Source of the DNA: Euryarchaeota archaeon UBA443
GTDB lineage: Archaea > Thermoplasmatota > Poseidoniia > Poseidoniales > Poseidoniaceae
Reading direction: 5' to 3'
DNA: 13,774 nt
NCBI GenBank assembly: GCA_002499195.1
Contig: DAKS01000007.1
Location: forward strand, 1 to 13,774
This document shows, piece after piece, positions 1-8,185 of this stretch (its first letter is position 1; each line of letters starts with the position of its first letter). The notes under the pieces were generated by a model. It was not told the DNA's origin. It did not search any database and saw only the letters and a program-made list of their open reading frames with translations. The translations under genes and the position numbers were made by a program.

Positions 1-2207
1 GGAACATTCGTTCCATTGACATGGACTTCCCAAGTACCCTGAGCAGGGTTTGAAAATTTCAATCCACGAAGGTTGTCAAGATTGTTTGATAATTCAGTCC
101 AAGTTCCTGAAGGATCTTTTACAGCGAGATCAAGATCGTTCACGAGGTTAGTGGAAGCAATAGTCGTACTTTCAGGATCGGTCCAAGAGAGTACGATATT
201 CAAGTCTGGTGCTGAGCTAGGAATGTTGAAACTCCATCCTCTATTTCCAGACGTTGAGACGCTTTCATTCTCAATGAAAGTGGCATTCAAAGCATTTCGT
301 AAATCAACGAGCCCCCACCCTTCATGGTTGTTCGGAGCAGTTTCACCAGCACCATTCGTCACATCGCTGTATTGTCCCATCATGTCATGTGCGCTAGCGG
401 CGAAGATTGCTTTAACTAAGGCAGAACTTGGATCCTGATGGCCACGATTGTCGATAAGATGTTCGAGGAGAAGAGCAGTTGCTCCAGCAGTTAGGGGTGT
501 TGACATGCTTGTACCGCCCATGTAACAGTAACTCGTGTTGTATGCTCCCCATCCGCAAGCACCAGCGGAACGAGATTTCGTTGAGAGGATGAACGAACCT
601 GGAGCGGCGATGTCCGGCTTTATTCTACCATCATCAACAGGTCCACGGCTTGAAAAAGCAGACATGCCACTTATGTTGTCGGCCGCTTTATCATCCTTGA
701 TGGGGTTCGCGGGAAAAGGGTTAGGCGAAAACATTGATCCCCATTGACTGGTTATTGATGGGCGATTATTTTCACTCGCCCCTACAGTAAAGACATTCTT
801 GGCTGTTGCTGGGTTTCCTAATGAATCGAAGTCAACTTCCCCATTTGAGTTGGCATCTGTACCTGAGTTGCCAGCAGAAAATAAGATTGTCATATTCCTA
901 TAATTTCGAGCTGCTATATCTGCTTGCATAGATCCTGTTGTGTACTCGCTGTAACAAGTCCCCAGACAGGTACTACCCCACGAATTGGTATGGATGCGTG
1001 AACCATTTTCAGCAGCAAATCTAAACAAATCAGTTTTGTTTGTAGGAATTCCTAGTAGCGTATTTCGTTCACCAGCAGGGTTGTTTGCACAATATGATCC
1101 AACTGATTGGAAATACAATCTTGCTTCAGGAGCCATACCTTTGATGTTTCCAGAAGAATCAGTCCCATCCCCTAGGACAGAACCTGCTACGTGGGTCCCA
1201 TGTCCATCGATGTCCTCTGCTCCATCGTTTGCAGGAGATCCGCACGTAGTTGCCCACCCTGCTGTCATTGGAAGCGAGACAATATCGACGATGTGATCTC
1301 GAAAATCTGGGTGCATAGTGGAATCGTTTGTACCGCTATCGAGTCCTGAATCAGCGACGGCTACGATAATGCCAGTGCCATCGACATAATCCCATGAAGA
1401 GTTGATTCCGCTCATCGTTGCTTGACTCCATAAGTCAGGTGCCTTTAGAACCGCATCAGCCTCATCATTTGTATGAGTGTACCAAAACTCCTCTTCCAAC
1501 CATTCAATCTCATTCTGATTTGCTAACCATGAAATTGCGGGGGACGAGGGTTGTATGAAGACTGTAGCAAATCTTCCTACGTGATATGTGACCTCAATAC
1601 CATGCATTGAGTGGATTTCTCCAGGAAGAGTTTTACCGCTGAGTAGAAGATTAACTGGGACCATATCTTGTTGATAAAATAACTCCGATGTGCTTGAAAG
1701 ATCACCTGTTAAAATTCGGGCTAAACCACGACTCATTTTGTCAGTAGGGTCGAGTTTTACTATCCCTTCAACACCTAATGATTCGAGTTGCTTGGTTGAA
1801 TGTTTATTCAATTCACAATGGAATCCATTGACTGGTATGAACGAGTAGCAATCGATACCTGCTTGGTTAAGTTCGCCCTCCCAATCAGTTGGGACTGGGT
1901 ATGTGTGGGTGAGAATATAATACCCTGTGAGGACGTTTTCTTGGGTACGCTCAGACCAATCTTCAACAGGAGTGACTGTTGCATCTCGATACAATAAGCC
2001 GATTGTTCCTACACCTTCTTCCGCATTGTACCACCCTTGCGCATGCTCCTTGGTTGGGACAATTCCAATCTGCGAAAGCAAATCCAACTCAGCGTCAGTA
2101 TTGACTTCGATGTTTGGCAGTGGTTGACTCATCGCAAATGGGGTTGCCAGTTGGGCTAACATGAGACAAACAAGGAAGGTCGAAATTCGGACATGAGGAG
2201 CCGGCAT
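1..2207 (-). CDS. Secreted subtilisin-family (S8) serine protease, C-terminus beyond left edge
   Basis: Extracellular endopeptidase, 735 residues visible. Residues 1 to about 27 form a signal peptide (basic start, hydrophobic core, alanine-rich end). Residues 95-157 and 182-244 each look like an I9-type propeptide fold. The catalytic domain starts near 275 and has every key residue: Asp286 in VAVADSG, His336 in GHGTHVAG, oxyanion Asn447 in SAGNSG, and Ser567 in GGTSMSTP. From about 635 the sequence resembles the beta-barrel domain of KP-43-type alkaline proteases (SWTDP, then LVNDLDL at 688-694). Six cysteines (322, 373, 414, 418, 551, 561) in the mature domain suggest disulfides, as expected outside the cell. 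The ATG at 2207 is preceded by GGTGAT with an 11-nt spacer. The gene is divergent from the ABC exporter. The family is certain. Substrate and surface anchoring are unknown because the C-terminal tail lies outside the window. Confidence 0.95.
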   Translation of the reverse strand, partial: MPAPHVRISTFLVCLMLAQLATPFAMSQPLPNIEVNTDAELDLLSQIGIVPTKEHAQGWYNAEEGVGTIGLLYRDATVTPVEDWSERTQENVLTGYYILTHTYPVPTDWEGELNQAGIDCYSFIPVNGFHCELNKHSTKQLESLGVEGIVKLDPTDKMSRGLARILTGDLSSTSELFYQQDMVPVNLLLSGKTLPGEIHSMHGIEVTYHVGRFATVFIQPSSPAISWLANQNEIEWLEEEFWYTHTNDEADAVLKAPDLWSQATMSGINSSWDYVDGTGIIVAVADSGLDSGTNDSTMHPDFRDHIVDIVSLPMTAGWATTCGSPANDGAEDIDGHGTHVAGSVLGDGTDSSGNIKGMAPEARLYFQSVGSYCANNPAGERNTLLGIPTNKTDLFRFAAENGSRIHTNSWGSTCLGTCYSEYTTGSMQADIAARNYRNMTILFSAGNSGTDANSNGEVDFDSLGNPATAKNVFTVGASENNRPSITSQWGSMFSPNPFPANPIKDDKAADNISGMSAFSSRGPVDDGRIKPDIAAPGSFILSTKSRSAGACGWGAYNTSYCYMGGTSMSTPLTAGATALLLEHLIDNRGHQDPSSALVKAIFAASAHDMMGQYSDVTNGAGETAPNNHEGWGLVDLRNALNATFIENESVSTSGNRGWSFNIPSSAPDLNIVLSWTDPESTTIASTNLVNDLDLAVKDPSGTWTELSNNLDNLRGLKFSNPAQGTWEVHVNGTNV

Positions 2208-2303
2208 GGTTGTCTCTTATCACCGGTTACTCATCAATGATTTGCACCAACCCACTACGATTTGATAACGAGGATTGAAAGCGGGGTCGCGTCAGCGCAA
2301 CTC
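2208..2303. promoter_or_regulatory. Divergent intergenic region between protease and ABC exporter
   Basis: This 96-nt stretch separates two divergent starts and must carry both promoters. A GGTGAT ribosome binding site for the protease lies on the minus strand at 2224-2219. I see no convincing TATA box in either direction. If the exporter starts at the in-frame TTG at 2262, the shared region shrinks to 54 nt. Confidence 0.5.
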
Positions 2304-4151
2304 ATGCGCGGAATGGGTTCAAGTAGCGGCGATGCGATGGAGCCTTCCGATATCAACGAGAAGACACAGGTCGTTGGGCGCCAAATTTGGCGTGTTGTTC
2401 CATATGCTAAGCGATATCCTGGTCGCGTTCTCTCCGGTATATTCGGCAATGCCATGGCACGTTTCTTCGACTTGATGCCCTTTGTTGCAATAGGTCTTGC
2501 AGTCGATTACTTCACTGGAGGGGCCTTATCAGGACCCGATATTGTCCAGAACTTTGTGACTTCCTTTGGAGGAGATCCAGCGATTGGTTATGGAGTTCTT
2601 ATCTTCTTAGGGTTCTTTTTCTTAGCCATCTTTCAGGGCATCTCGGAATATTCATGGCAGACACTTGGCTACAAAATCCAACACGATTTACGAATGGATG
2701 CTACAAAGTCATTGATTGCGATGGAAGCATCCTATTACGATATGCGACAAACAGGACAAATTATGGCAGTATTGTCGAGTGATGTCAACCAATTGGAGGA
2801 TGTTGTTTCAGATTCATCAACATCGATTATTCGGATTGTTGTCACCTTTTTGACAGCGTTTTTGATATTGGTTTTGATGTCTTGGAAACTGGCCATTGTT
2901 CTATTTGGTCCAATCATTTTCATCGTCCCAATCGTGTATTGGTTTTCAACCAGTGTCCAAAGAAAGTACAGAAAACAACGAGAATCAACAGGGGATATTA
3001 CAGCCGTTCTTGAGAACTTGATTTCTGGAATCGCCGTTGTTCAAGCTTACAATGCTGAGGAATGGGAATCCAATCGAGTCGATCGAGAATCCGGTGCCTA
3101 CCGTGACCAAGCGATGGGTGCAAGTCAAGATCGGAACCGATTTATTCCGATGATTTACGTTGTTGCAGGTATTGCATTTGGCCTCTTGGTTACGGCTGGA
3201 GGATGGTTGGCAAAGGAAGGAGAAATCACAACTGGACAATTGGTTACATTCTTGCTGATTAGTACTCGAATGACCATGCCGATGTTCATCTTTGGAATCC
3301 TTGTCAATCAACTACAACGTGGTGAAGCAGCAGCACGCCGTGTTTTTGCAGCCATTGATTTGGAACCGACCATCGTCGATGATGAAGATGCGATTGAACT
3401 TCTCGGTCCGATTGAATCTGTTGAATTCAAGGATGTTCACTTTACTTATCCAAACACAACAACCAAGGTGTTGAGTGGAATTTCATTCAGTGTAGCTGGA
3501 GGACAATTCCTTGGCGTTATGGGGCACACAGGTGCTGGAAAGACAACCATTCTCAAGTTGCTGATGCGTTACTACGTTCCAGATTCTGGTGAAGTCCTCA
3601 TCAATGGAAATAACATCAATACATTCACACTCGCTAGCGTCCGTGAAGCGATTGGATTTGTAAGCCAAGATCCATTCCTCTTCTATGGCTCGATTAGAGA
3701 TAACGTCCAATACAATCAAGAAGCCGAGGAAGGCGATTTACTACATGCACTCGAACTTGCAGGAGCACTCGAGTTTGTTGAAGAATTGGAGGATGGAATC
3801 GAAACGATGGTTGGCGATCGGGGAGCAATGCTTAGTGGTGGACAACGAGCCCGTGTTTCACTTGCCCGCGCATTGCTGAAGAAACCGTCATTGTTGATTC
3901 TCGATGAAGCGTCAAGTGCTTTGGATGCTGAAACGGAACGTCGAATCCAAGAGAATCTCCTCAGTACGGGGTCAGGTCGGGCAACCATTGCTGTTGCTCA
4001 TCGATTGAGCACTATTCGAAACGCGAATGAGATTCTTGCCATGGTCGATGGTGCTATTGTTGAACGTGGAAAGCATGACGAATTACTTGAACATCAAGGA
4101 GTCTATTCTAGCCAATGGACCATCCAAACCGGTGATATGGCTGGAATGTGA
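2304..4151 (+). CDS. ABC exporter half-transporter (fused membrane and ATPase domains)
   Basis: ATP-driven exporter of the MsbA/LmrA type, expected to work as a dimer in the cytoplasmic membrane. Of 615 residues, about 30-320 form the six-helix type 1 transmembrane domain and about 372-607 the ATPase. ATPase motifs are complete: Walker A GHTGAGKTT (407-415), Q-loop Gln455, signature LSGGQ (510-514), Walker B ending LILDE with catalytic Glu535, and H-loop His566. The reading frame is open back to a TTG at 2262. I chose the first ATG (2304), but ATGs at 2313 and 2337 are also possible because the N-terminus is Ser/Asp-rich and probably disordered, and no strong ribosome binding site decides it. 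Its stop codon abuts the stop of the convergent gene at 4152. The cargo cannot be read from sequence; lipids, drugs and peptides are all known for this family. Confidence 0.93.
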   Translation: MRGMGSSSGDAMEPSDINEKTQVVGRQIWRVVPYAKRYPGRVLSGIFGNAMARFFDLMPFVAIGLAVDYFTGGALSGPDIVQNFVTSFGGDPAIGYGVLIFLGFFFLAIFQGISEYSWQTLGYKIQHDLRMDATKSLIAMEASYYDMRQTGQIMAVLSSDVNQLEDVVSDSSTSIIRIVVTFLTAFLILVLMSWKLAIVLFGPIIFIVPIVYWFSTSVQRKYRKQRESTGDITAVLENLISGIAVVQAYNAEEWESNRVDRESGAYRDQAMGASQDRNRFIPMIYVVAGIAFGLLVTAGGWLAKEGEITTGQLVTFLLISTRMTMPMFIFGILVNQLQRGEAAARRVFAAIDLEPTIVDDEDAIELLGPIESVEFKDVHFTYPNTTTKVLSGISFSVAGGQFLGVMGHTGAGKTTILKLLMRYYVPDSGEVLINGNNINTFTLASVREAIGFVSQDPFLFYGSIRDNVQYNQEAEEGDLLHALELAGALEFVEELEDGIETMVGDRGAMLSGGQRARVSLARALLKKPSLLILDEASSALDAETERRIQENLLSTGSGRATIAVAHRLSTIRNANEILAMVDGAIVERGKHDELLEHQGVYSSQWTIQTGDMAGM

Positions 4152-4445
4152 TTAGGTTCGCTCAAGAATCGGACGAAGGATTGTTGTCATTTTTTCTTGT
4201 GGACTAACAGGAATAAACGCCTTATTGCCCCACAGAATAAGTAGCGAGATAACGAAAAATAACGGGATTCCTACAATCAAAGACCATATCGCTATTGTAA
4301 GATCGAGGAAGTAATATTCTTCGAACAATTCAGAGACGATAATCGTTCCAAATAGAACAATTACTCGTGTAACGGTAAGTACAGAACGTATTGTAAGCCA
4401 AATTTCTTCTTCGTCGGATTTCCCCCGAAGTTTCTTTTCAGCCAT
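4152..4445 (-). CDS. Small two-helix membrane protein, function unknown
   Basis: I do not recognise this 97-residue protein. It has a charged cytoplasmic-looking N-terminus (about 1-15, rich in Lys and Glu), two hydrophobic segments at about 17-38 and 48-73 joined by a short acidic loop, and a polar C-terminal tail of about 24 residues. The frame opens at an ATG at 4463, but the ATG at 4445 is preferred because GGTG sits four bases upstream of it. It lies 49 nt downstream of the glycosyltransferase on the same strand, so it is probably the last gene of the rmuC-glycosyltransferase transcript and may assist the membrane glycosyltransferase. That role is inferred only from position. Confidence 0.7.
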   Translation of the reverse strand: MAEKKLRGKSDEEEIWLTIRSVLTVTRVIVLFGTIIVSELFEEYYFLDLTIAIWSLIVGIPLFFVISLLILWGNKAFIPVSPQEKMTTILRPILERT

Positions 4446-4494
4446 AAGGCACCTTGGTTTCATTCATTGAAAGGGATTGCGTCGGTTATGTGAC

Positions 4495-5658
4495 TCAAAG
4501 TGTACGTTCTCGGTCATCGATTTGGCGACCAACACCCGCAGCACCACCAGTTCGTCGAATTTCACGCCATGCTTTATTGACGCCTTGGCCGTATGCCCAG
4601 TGGGCAAGGAAAACGAATAGTGGGGCTAATGCTACAGTACCTATCGATCGATGTGGACTTGTACCGATGGCTGCACCAAGCCACGAAAGCCCGATGTACA
4701 GGCCCATGAGGCCGAGTGTACCGTGGACAGCTATTCGGGACCAAGTCCAATCACCATCTATGGTGAACCATGGATAATCGGTTGCACCTCCAGTAGCAAT
4801 ACCAGCAACCAATGCAATGATCGATAGTGCTGTTAGCCAAGGGAAGAAACCGATTGCGGTGTGAGACCACGTCGCAATTTCCGGCCATCGTTTATTCGCA
4901 ACCATTCGTGTGTATCCATAATTTCGCATTTGCTTCATGTAAGGTTTGAATGGGCGTCTTCGGCGGTGAGGCATAACGTTTGACGGGTCGATGAATAGTT
5001 TGTGACCCTCTCTCTGAATCTTTGCATCAAGTACAACATCTTCTGCACCAATACAACCTGGTTCAAAGAAATTAACTTGGCGAAGGTTCTCCATTCGGTG
5101 AGCACAATTTACTCCGGGATTGTGAGTGATTGGAACCAATTCACCTCGAGGCTGAGCACCATAACGTGTTCCAGCGGTCATGAACTTTGTACAGAAAGCA
5201 ACATCAGCACATTTAGCTCCAAATGGGTCATCATCAGGGGCAAAGTTTGGCCCTCCTACCGCACCGACTTCTGGATCTTTGAACCAGCGAATCAATTTCT
5301 CAGCCCAATCAAGGGGTGGAACTGTATCATCATCGGTAAACAATACGAGGTCATGGTCCATTTGCCTAAGTGCAAAATTGCAAGCGTCGGCTCGATTTGT
5401 TGAAGGATCTTCAATCCAGGTAGCTCCATATTTCTCACAGACATCTTTCGTATGGTCTCTCGATTTAGAATCGGAGATAACTATCTCAATATCCGGATAG
5501 GTCTGCTGAGTAAGCCTGTCAAGAACGATAGCAAGTTCGTCTGCATTGTTGATGGTTGGAATCAAAATGGCTACTTTGAAAGGAGTTCCATCCTCCTTGA
5601 GTACGGGTTCCACCATGATGGCCCGTGTTGGACCTAACATATCAAAAAGATGCTTCAC
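4495..5658 (-). CDS. Family 2 glycosyltransferase with C-terminal membrane helices
   Basis: GT-A fold glycosyltransferase of 387 residues, probably transferring a nucleotide-activated sugar to a lipid, glycan or protein at the inner face of the membrane. The GT2 domain spans about 27-235: VAILIPT at the first strand, the metal-binding Asp triplet at 109-111 in FTDDDT, and the likely base in GAED (204-207). After a basic HRRRR stretch (231-235) come three hydrophobic segments at about 266-287, 309-330 and 338-355. The longest frame starts with a GTG whose bases overlap the stop of rmuC as GTGA, which suggests translational coupling. ATGs at 5640 and 5616 are alternatives. Downstream, 49 nt away, is the small membrane protein. 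Sugar and acceptor cannot be deduced; cell-surface glycan or archaeal N-glycan assembly is plausible. Confidence 0.9.
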   Translation of the reverse strand: MKHLFDMLGPTRAIMVEPVLKEDGTPFKVAILIPTINNADELAIVLDRLTQQTYPDIEIVISDSKSRDHTKDVCEKYGATWIEDPSTNRADACNFALRQMDHDLVLFTDDDTVPPLDWAEKLIRWFKDPEVGAVGGPNFAPDDDPFGAKCADVAFCTKFMTAGTRYGAQPRGELVPITHNPGVNCAHRMENLRQVNFFEPGCIGAEDVVLDAKIQREGHKLFIDPSNVMPHRRRRPFKPYMKQMRNYGYTRMVANKRWPEIATWSHTAIGFFPWLTALSIIALVAGIATGGATDYPWFTIDGDWTWSRIAVHGTLGLMGLYIGLSWLGAAIGTSPHRSIGTVALAPLFVFLAHWAYGQGVNKAWREIRRTGGAAGVGRQIDDRERTL

Positions 5659-6890
5659 TCGTCATCATCTTGTTGCTTGAGATGTTTGATTTCACGAATG
5701 CTTGAACCGACTTCTGGCAATTCGGCCATTGTTTTCTGCATACCTTCTGTAACTTTGAGAGCCTCGAGTCTTTTTCCAGCAGGGATAATTCGAGAATCGT
5801 AGGTTGCAACGGCATCGTTGTAGGCGCCGACAACCGTGTTGAGGTTGCGTCCGAGTTTTGCAAGGTCATGGCTGAATTTTGTTGCACGCTCATAGAATTC
5901 CTTTGCTTGGCCGTGAATTTCGCGAGCGTTTTCTGCCATGGATTGCTGTTGCCAATACAATCCAACGGTTCGTAGGAGTGCAAGAAGTGTTACAGGTGTA
6001 ACGATGAGAACATGTTTGCTGAATGCATACTCTTGGAGACTGGGCTCGTACTCGAACGCGGTAGAAAGAATAGGCTCAGCAGGGATGAACATCACAGTAA
6101 AATCTGTTCCTTCAAGCAATCGAGGGTAATCACGTGCAGCTAAATCGTTCACGTGCTTCTTGACATCTTTGGCATGTTCCTTCATCTTGAGTGCACGCGC
6201 CTCTCCATCGTCAAGTTCCAACCCATCCCAATAAGCTGCTAGCGGTACTTTTGAATCGACGGGAACGTGACCACCGTTCGGAATCTTGGCGAGAAGATCA
6301 ACTCGAGCACCTCCAGCACCCGACTTCAACGTGACTTCAACATCGAAATCACAATGTTCGAGCATACCTGCAGCCTCAGCGATGTTTTTGAGAGCAACCT
6401 GCCCCCAATTTCCTCGCGCTTTGATCGAGCCTCGGAGTGCAGTTGATAGTTTGACGTTAGTATCTCGTAGATTTGTCGTTTGTTCCTGAAGGCCTTCGAC
6501 CATACGTTTGATGCCTTGGTACGCTCCTTCACGATTCTTCTCCATTTCAGTGGTGGCCTTTTCTAACTTTTCGAGGTGATCTTTGATCGGTGAGACGAGT
6601 AGTTCAACTTCCTTTTTCCGAGCATCGTAATCCTTGTTTGCTTCGGTCTGAACCTTGCCCAATCGTTCTTCAGCAAGGCGCAGAAAGTCCTCTGAGTTTT
6701 GTCGAGCAACCGCTGTTGCGACGCTTTCCATTTCAGCAACAAGTGTCGCTTTGTTTCCATGAGCCGCCTGGACTTCAGCCTCCGCTCGTACCAACTCGGT
6801 TGAAAACTTCATTTTTGCAAGAAGCCATCCAAGGCCGATTCCCAAACCGCTTGCGATGATGATGATAGCGATGTCAAGTGCTCCAGTCAT
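5655..6890 (-). CDS. rmuC: RmuC family protein (membrane-anchored, nuclease-like)
   Basis: RmuC proteins limit DNA inversion and recombination in bacteria and are predicted to be PD-(D/E)XK-type nucleases. This 411-residue protein has the family layout: an N-terminal membrane anchor (about 5-25), a long Glu/Lys-rich coiled coil (about 30-154), then the conserved core with RGNWGQ (159-164), RVD (196-198) and VDSKVPL (211-217). The Asp198 and Asp212-x-Lys214 pattern fits the predicted active site. A second helical region and an acidic tail (DDDE) end the protein. The frame extends to a TTG at 6908, but the ATG at 6890 places the membrane anchor right at the N-terminus and is preferred. It is the first gene of a minus-strand operon whose next gene overlaps it by four bases, and it is divergent from the PCNA gene. 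Confidence 0.92.
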   Translation of the reverse strand: MTGALDIAIIIIASGLGIGLGWLLAKMKFSTELVRAEAEVQAAHGNKATLVAEMESVATAVARQNSEDFLRLAEERLGKVQTEANKDYDARKKEVELLVSPIKDHLEKLEKATTEMEKNREGAYQGIKRMVEGLQEQTTNLRDTNVKLSTALRGSIKARGNWGQVALKNIAEAAGMLEHCDFDVEVTLKSGAGGARVDLLAKIPNGGHVPVDSKVPLAAYWDGLELDDGEARALKMKEHAKDVKKHVNDLAARDYPRLLEGTDFTVMFIPAEPILSTAFEYEPSLQEYAFSKHVLIVTPVTLLALLRTVGLYWQQQSMAENAREIHGQAKEFYERATKFSHDLAKLGRNLNTVVGAYNDAVATYDSRIIPAGKRLEALKVTEGMQKTMAELPEVGSSIREIKHLKQQDDDE

Positions 6891-7022
6891 AGCATTCAAT
6901 TCTGCCAAGGGTTCTTGAACACGTCGGCAAAAATAGGGTTATCCAACGCGCGGAAAGCGCATTATCGGAATAGTAAGTTCATAAGCCGTCGAAATGAGAG
7001 GGTAGTTGTAGGGGTGCCTCGC
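6891..7022. promoter_or_regulatory. Divergent region between rmuC and the PCNA gene
   Basis: The only clear element is a ribosome binding site for PCNA, GGGGTG at 7011-7016, six bases before the ATG at 7023. A weak TATA-like AATAGTAA at 6969-6976 lies about 50 nt upstream of that ATG, where other genes in the window have theirs. On the minus strand a T-rich CTATTTTTG near 6930 could serve rmuC. A short GCGC-GGAAA-GCGC inverted repeat occurs at 6948-6960, with no evidence that it is an operator. Confidence 0.45.
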
Positions 7023-7763
7023 ATGTTGAACATCACAGCTCGCCAAGAACTAATTAGCAAGATTTTGGACACCTTGATGATCGTCGTTGAAGACGCAAGA
7101 TTCGACTTTGAAGAAGACGGATTAACAGTCCGTGTTGTAGATTCATCGCACGTTGCAATGATCAAACTAACCGTAGACGCTGCGGCTTTTGATGGATGGG
7201 AACTGGATGCAAAGGAAATCGGTCTTGAAATGAAGAAGATTCGAGAAGTAACAACCCTAGGTGCCTCTGGAGATTTGATTGAAATTTCCCATCAAGACGG
7301 AGGAGATTTCACTATGAGTTTGGGCAAGATCGTTCGCAATCTCCGTCCTCTCGACAATGCGACCATGGCATCACCTCCTTCGTTGCCAAAACTAGAACTT
7401 CCATGCAAAATTGTCATGAATGGCGCTGAACTTGGTCAGGCACTAAAAGCTGCTAAGCAAGTTGGTGATCTTGTCACCTTCAGTATCGATGAATCATCGT
7501 TCAAGGTACATGTTCGCAACAACACGGATTCGGTGAATATTTCATTCGACAAGGATGAGATGGACGAACTTGTCTGTGATGGAGCCGCCCGTAGTCAATA
7601 CAGCCTCACCTATCTTGAGCCACTCTCACGCCGATTTGGACCAAGCGACAATGTGACGATTCAGTTTGGAGAGAACTTCCCTCTTGCAATGAACTTCACG
7701 TTTGAAGATGGAGCCGCTGAAGTTGATTACTTCCTGGCTCCTCGTGTTGAAAGCGATTACTGA
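7023..7763 (+). CDS. pcn: DNA polymerase sliding clamp (PCNA)
   Basis: Ring-shaped processivity clamp that tethers DNA polymerase, FEN1, ligase and other PIP-box proteins to DNA; archaeal forms are usually trimers. The 246-residue length matches the family (about 245-250). Recognisable parts are the N-terminal first domain with FDFEEDGLTVRVVDSSHVAMI (about 26-46, Val-Asp-Ser-Ser-His core), the interdomain connector at about 115-130 (MASPPSLPKLEL), and the C-terminal LAPRVES, equivalent to the conserved tail that borders the PIP-box pocket. The frame is open upstream to 6915, but the ATG at 7023 gives the family-typical N-terminus (MLNITARQ) and has a GGGGTG ribosome binding site. The gene is single-copy in this window, divergent from rmuC, and meets the TFS gene stop-to-stop with no spacer. 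Confidence 0.97.
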   Translation: MLNITARQELISKILDTLMIVVEDARFDFEEDGLTVRVVDSSHVAMIKLTVDAAAFDGWELDAKEIGLEMKKIREVTTLGASGDLIEISHQDGGDFTMSLGKIVRNLRPLDNATMASPPSLPKLELPCKIVMNGAELGQALKAAKQVGDLVTFSIDESSFKVHVRNNTDSVNISFDKDEMDELVCDGAARSQYSLTYLEPLSRRFGPSDNVTIQFGENFPLAMNFTFEDGAAEVDYFLAPRVESDY

Positions 7764-7769
7764 TCAGTA
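7758..7769. repeat. Perfect 12-bp palindrome formed by two abutting stop codons
   Basis: TACTGATCAGTA reads the same on both strands. It consists of the last Tyr codon and TGA stop of the PCNA gene on the plus strand, and the last Tyr codon and TGA stop of the TFS gene on the minus strand. No base separates the two genes. It is probably a by-product of both proteins ending in Tyr-stop rather than a regulatory site. Confidence 0.9.
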
Positions 7770-8114
7770 TTCACGCCATCCGTGACCGCAATCTTTGCAG
7801 GTCAGCATACGAGTTTCAGGTTCATCCGAAGAACGAGTTTGTTCGAGGTAGAAGTAGACTTCAGTACAGTCGCATTTTGGACACATGTATGATTCAGTGG
7901 AGAGAACCCCTTTACGCTGATCTGAATCTTTGATGATTTCATATTCACGCTTTTCAGCTTTAGTAGTAGTCTTTGTTTTTGAGAGATCGACTTCCTTTCC
8001 ATCGACCTTCATTTTAACATTGGCAGGTCCTGAATAACCACATTTGTAGTTAGTACATGTGATTTCACCACTAGGACTTGGAAACGACAGGGTCCCGCAT
8101 TCAGGGCAAAACAT
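7764..8114 (-). CDS. tfs: Transcription factor S (TFS, archaeal TFIIS-like RNA cleavage factor)
   Basis: TFS rescues backtracked RNA polymerase by stimulating cleavage of the nascent transcript. The 116-residue protein has two zinc ribbons. The N-terminal one (Cys3, Cys6, Cys20, Cys25) resembles RPB9. The C-terminal one (Cys78, Cys81, Cys106, Cys109) is of TFIIS type, with QTRSSDE at 92-98 carrying the Asp97-Glu98 pair that acts in the polymerase active site. A Lys/Thr-rich linker (about 40-65) joins them. The frame has an earlier ATG at 8138, but the ATG at 8114 gives the family N-terminus (MFCPECG) and stands about 55 nt from the TATA-like box, the spacing seen for neighbouring genes. The intact DE pair argues for a cleavage-active factor rather than an inhibitory paralogue. 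The gene is divergent from nop5. Confidence 0.95.
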   Translation of the reverse strand: MFCPECGTLSFPSPSGEITCTNYKCGYSGPANVKMKVDGKEVDLSKTKTTTKAEKREYEIIKDSDQRKGVLSTESYMCPKCDCTEVYFYLEQTRSSDEPETRMLTCKDCGHGWREY

Positions 8115-8167
8115 GTCCAAGCCATCGACATTATACATTTAATCATGATGGTATTACTTGTTGCATG

Positions 8168-8181
8168 ATTTAATTTTTTTA
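8168..8181 (-). promoter_or_regulatory. TATA-like box for TFS gene
   Basis: Read on the minus strand this is TAAAAAAATTAAAT, an all-A/T block in an otherwise mixed sequence, 54-67 nt upstream of the ATG at 8114. With the usual archaeal distance of about 25 nt from TATA to transcription start, the leader would be about 30 nt. The position is compatible with a promoter, but no start site is mapped. Confidence 0.5.
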
Positions 8182-8185
8182 GACG

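Noticed and set aside
73..2127. Several plus-strand open frames of 65-121 codons
   Set aside because: They are antisense to the protease, whose minus-strand frame is open throughout and holds the full catalytic motif set. Their translations show no domains.
6948..6960. GCGC-GGAAA-GCGC inverted repeat upstream of PCNA
   Set aside because: Only a four-base arm, itself palindromic. This is expected by chance and gives no basis for an operator.
6915..7022. 36-residue N-terminal extension of PCNA
   Set aside because: The ATG at 7023 gives the family N-terminus and length and has a GGGGTG site. The extension would lie inside the divergent promoter region.
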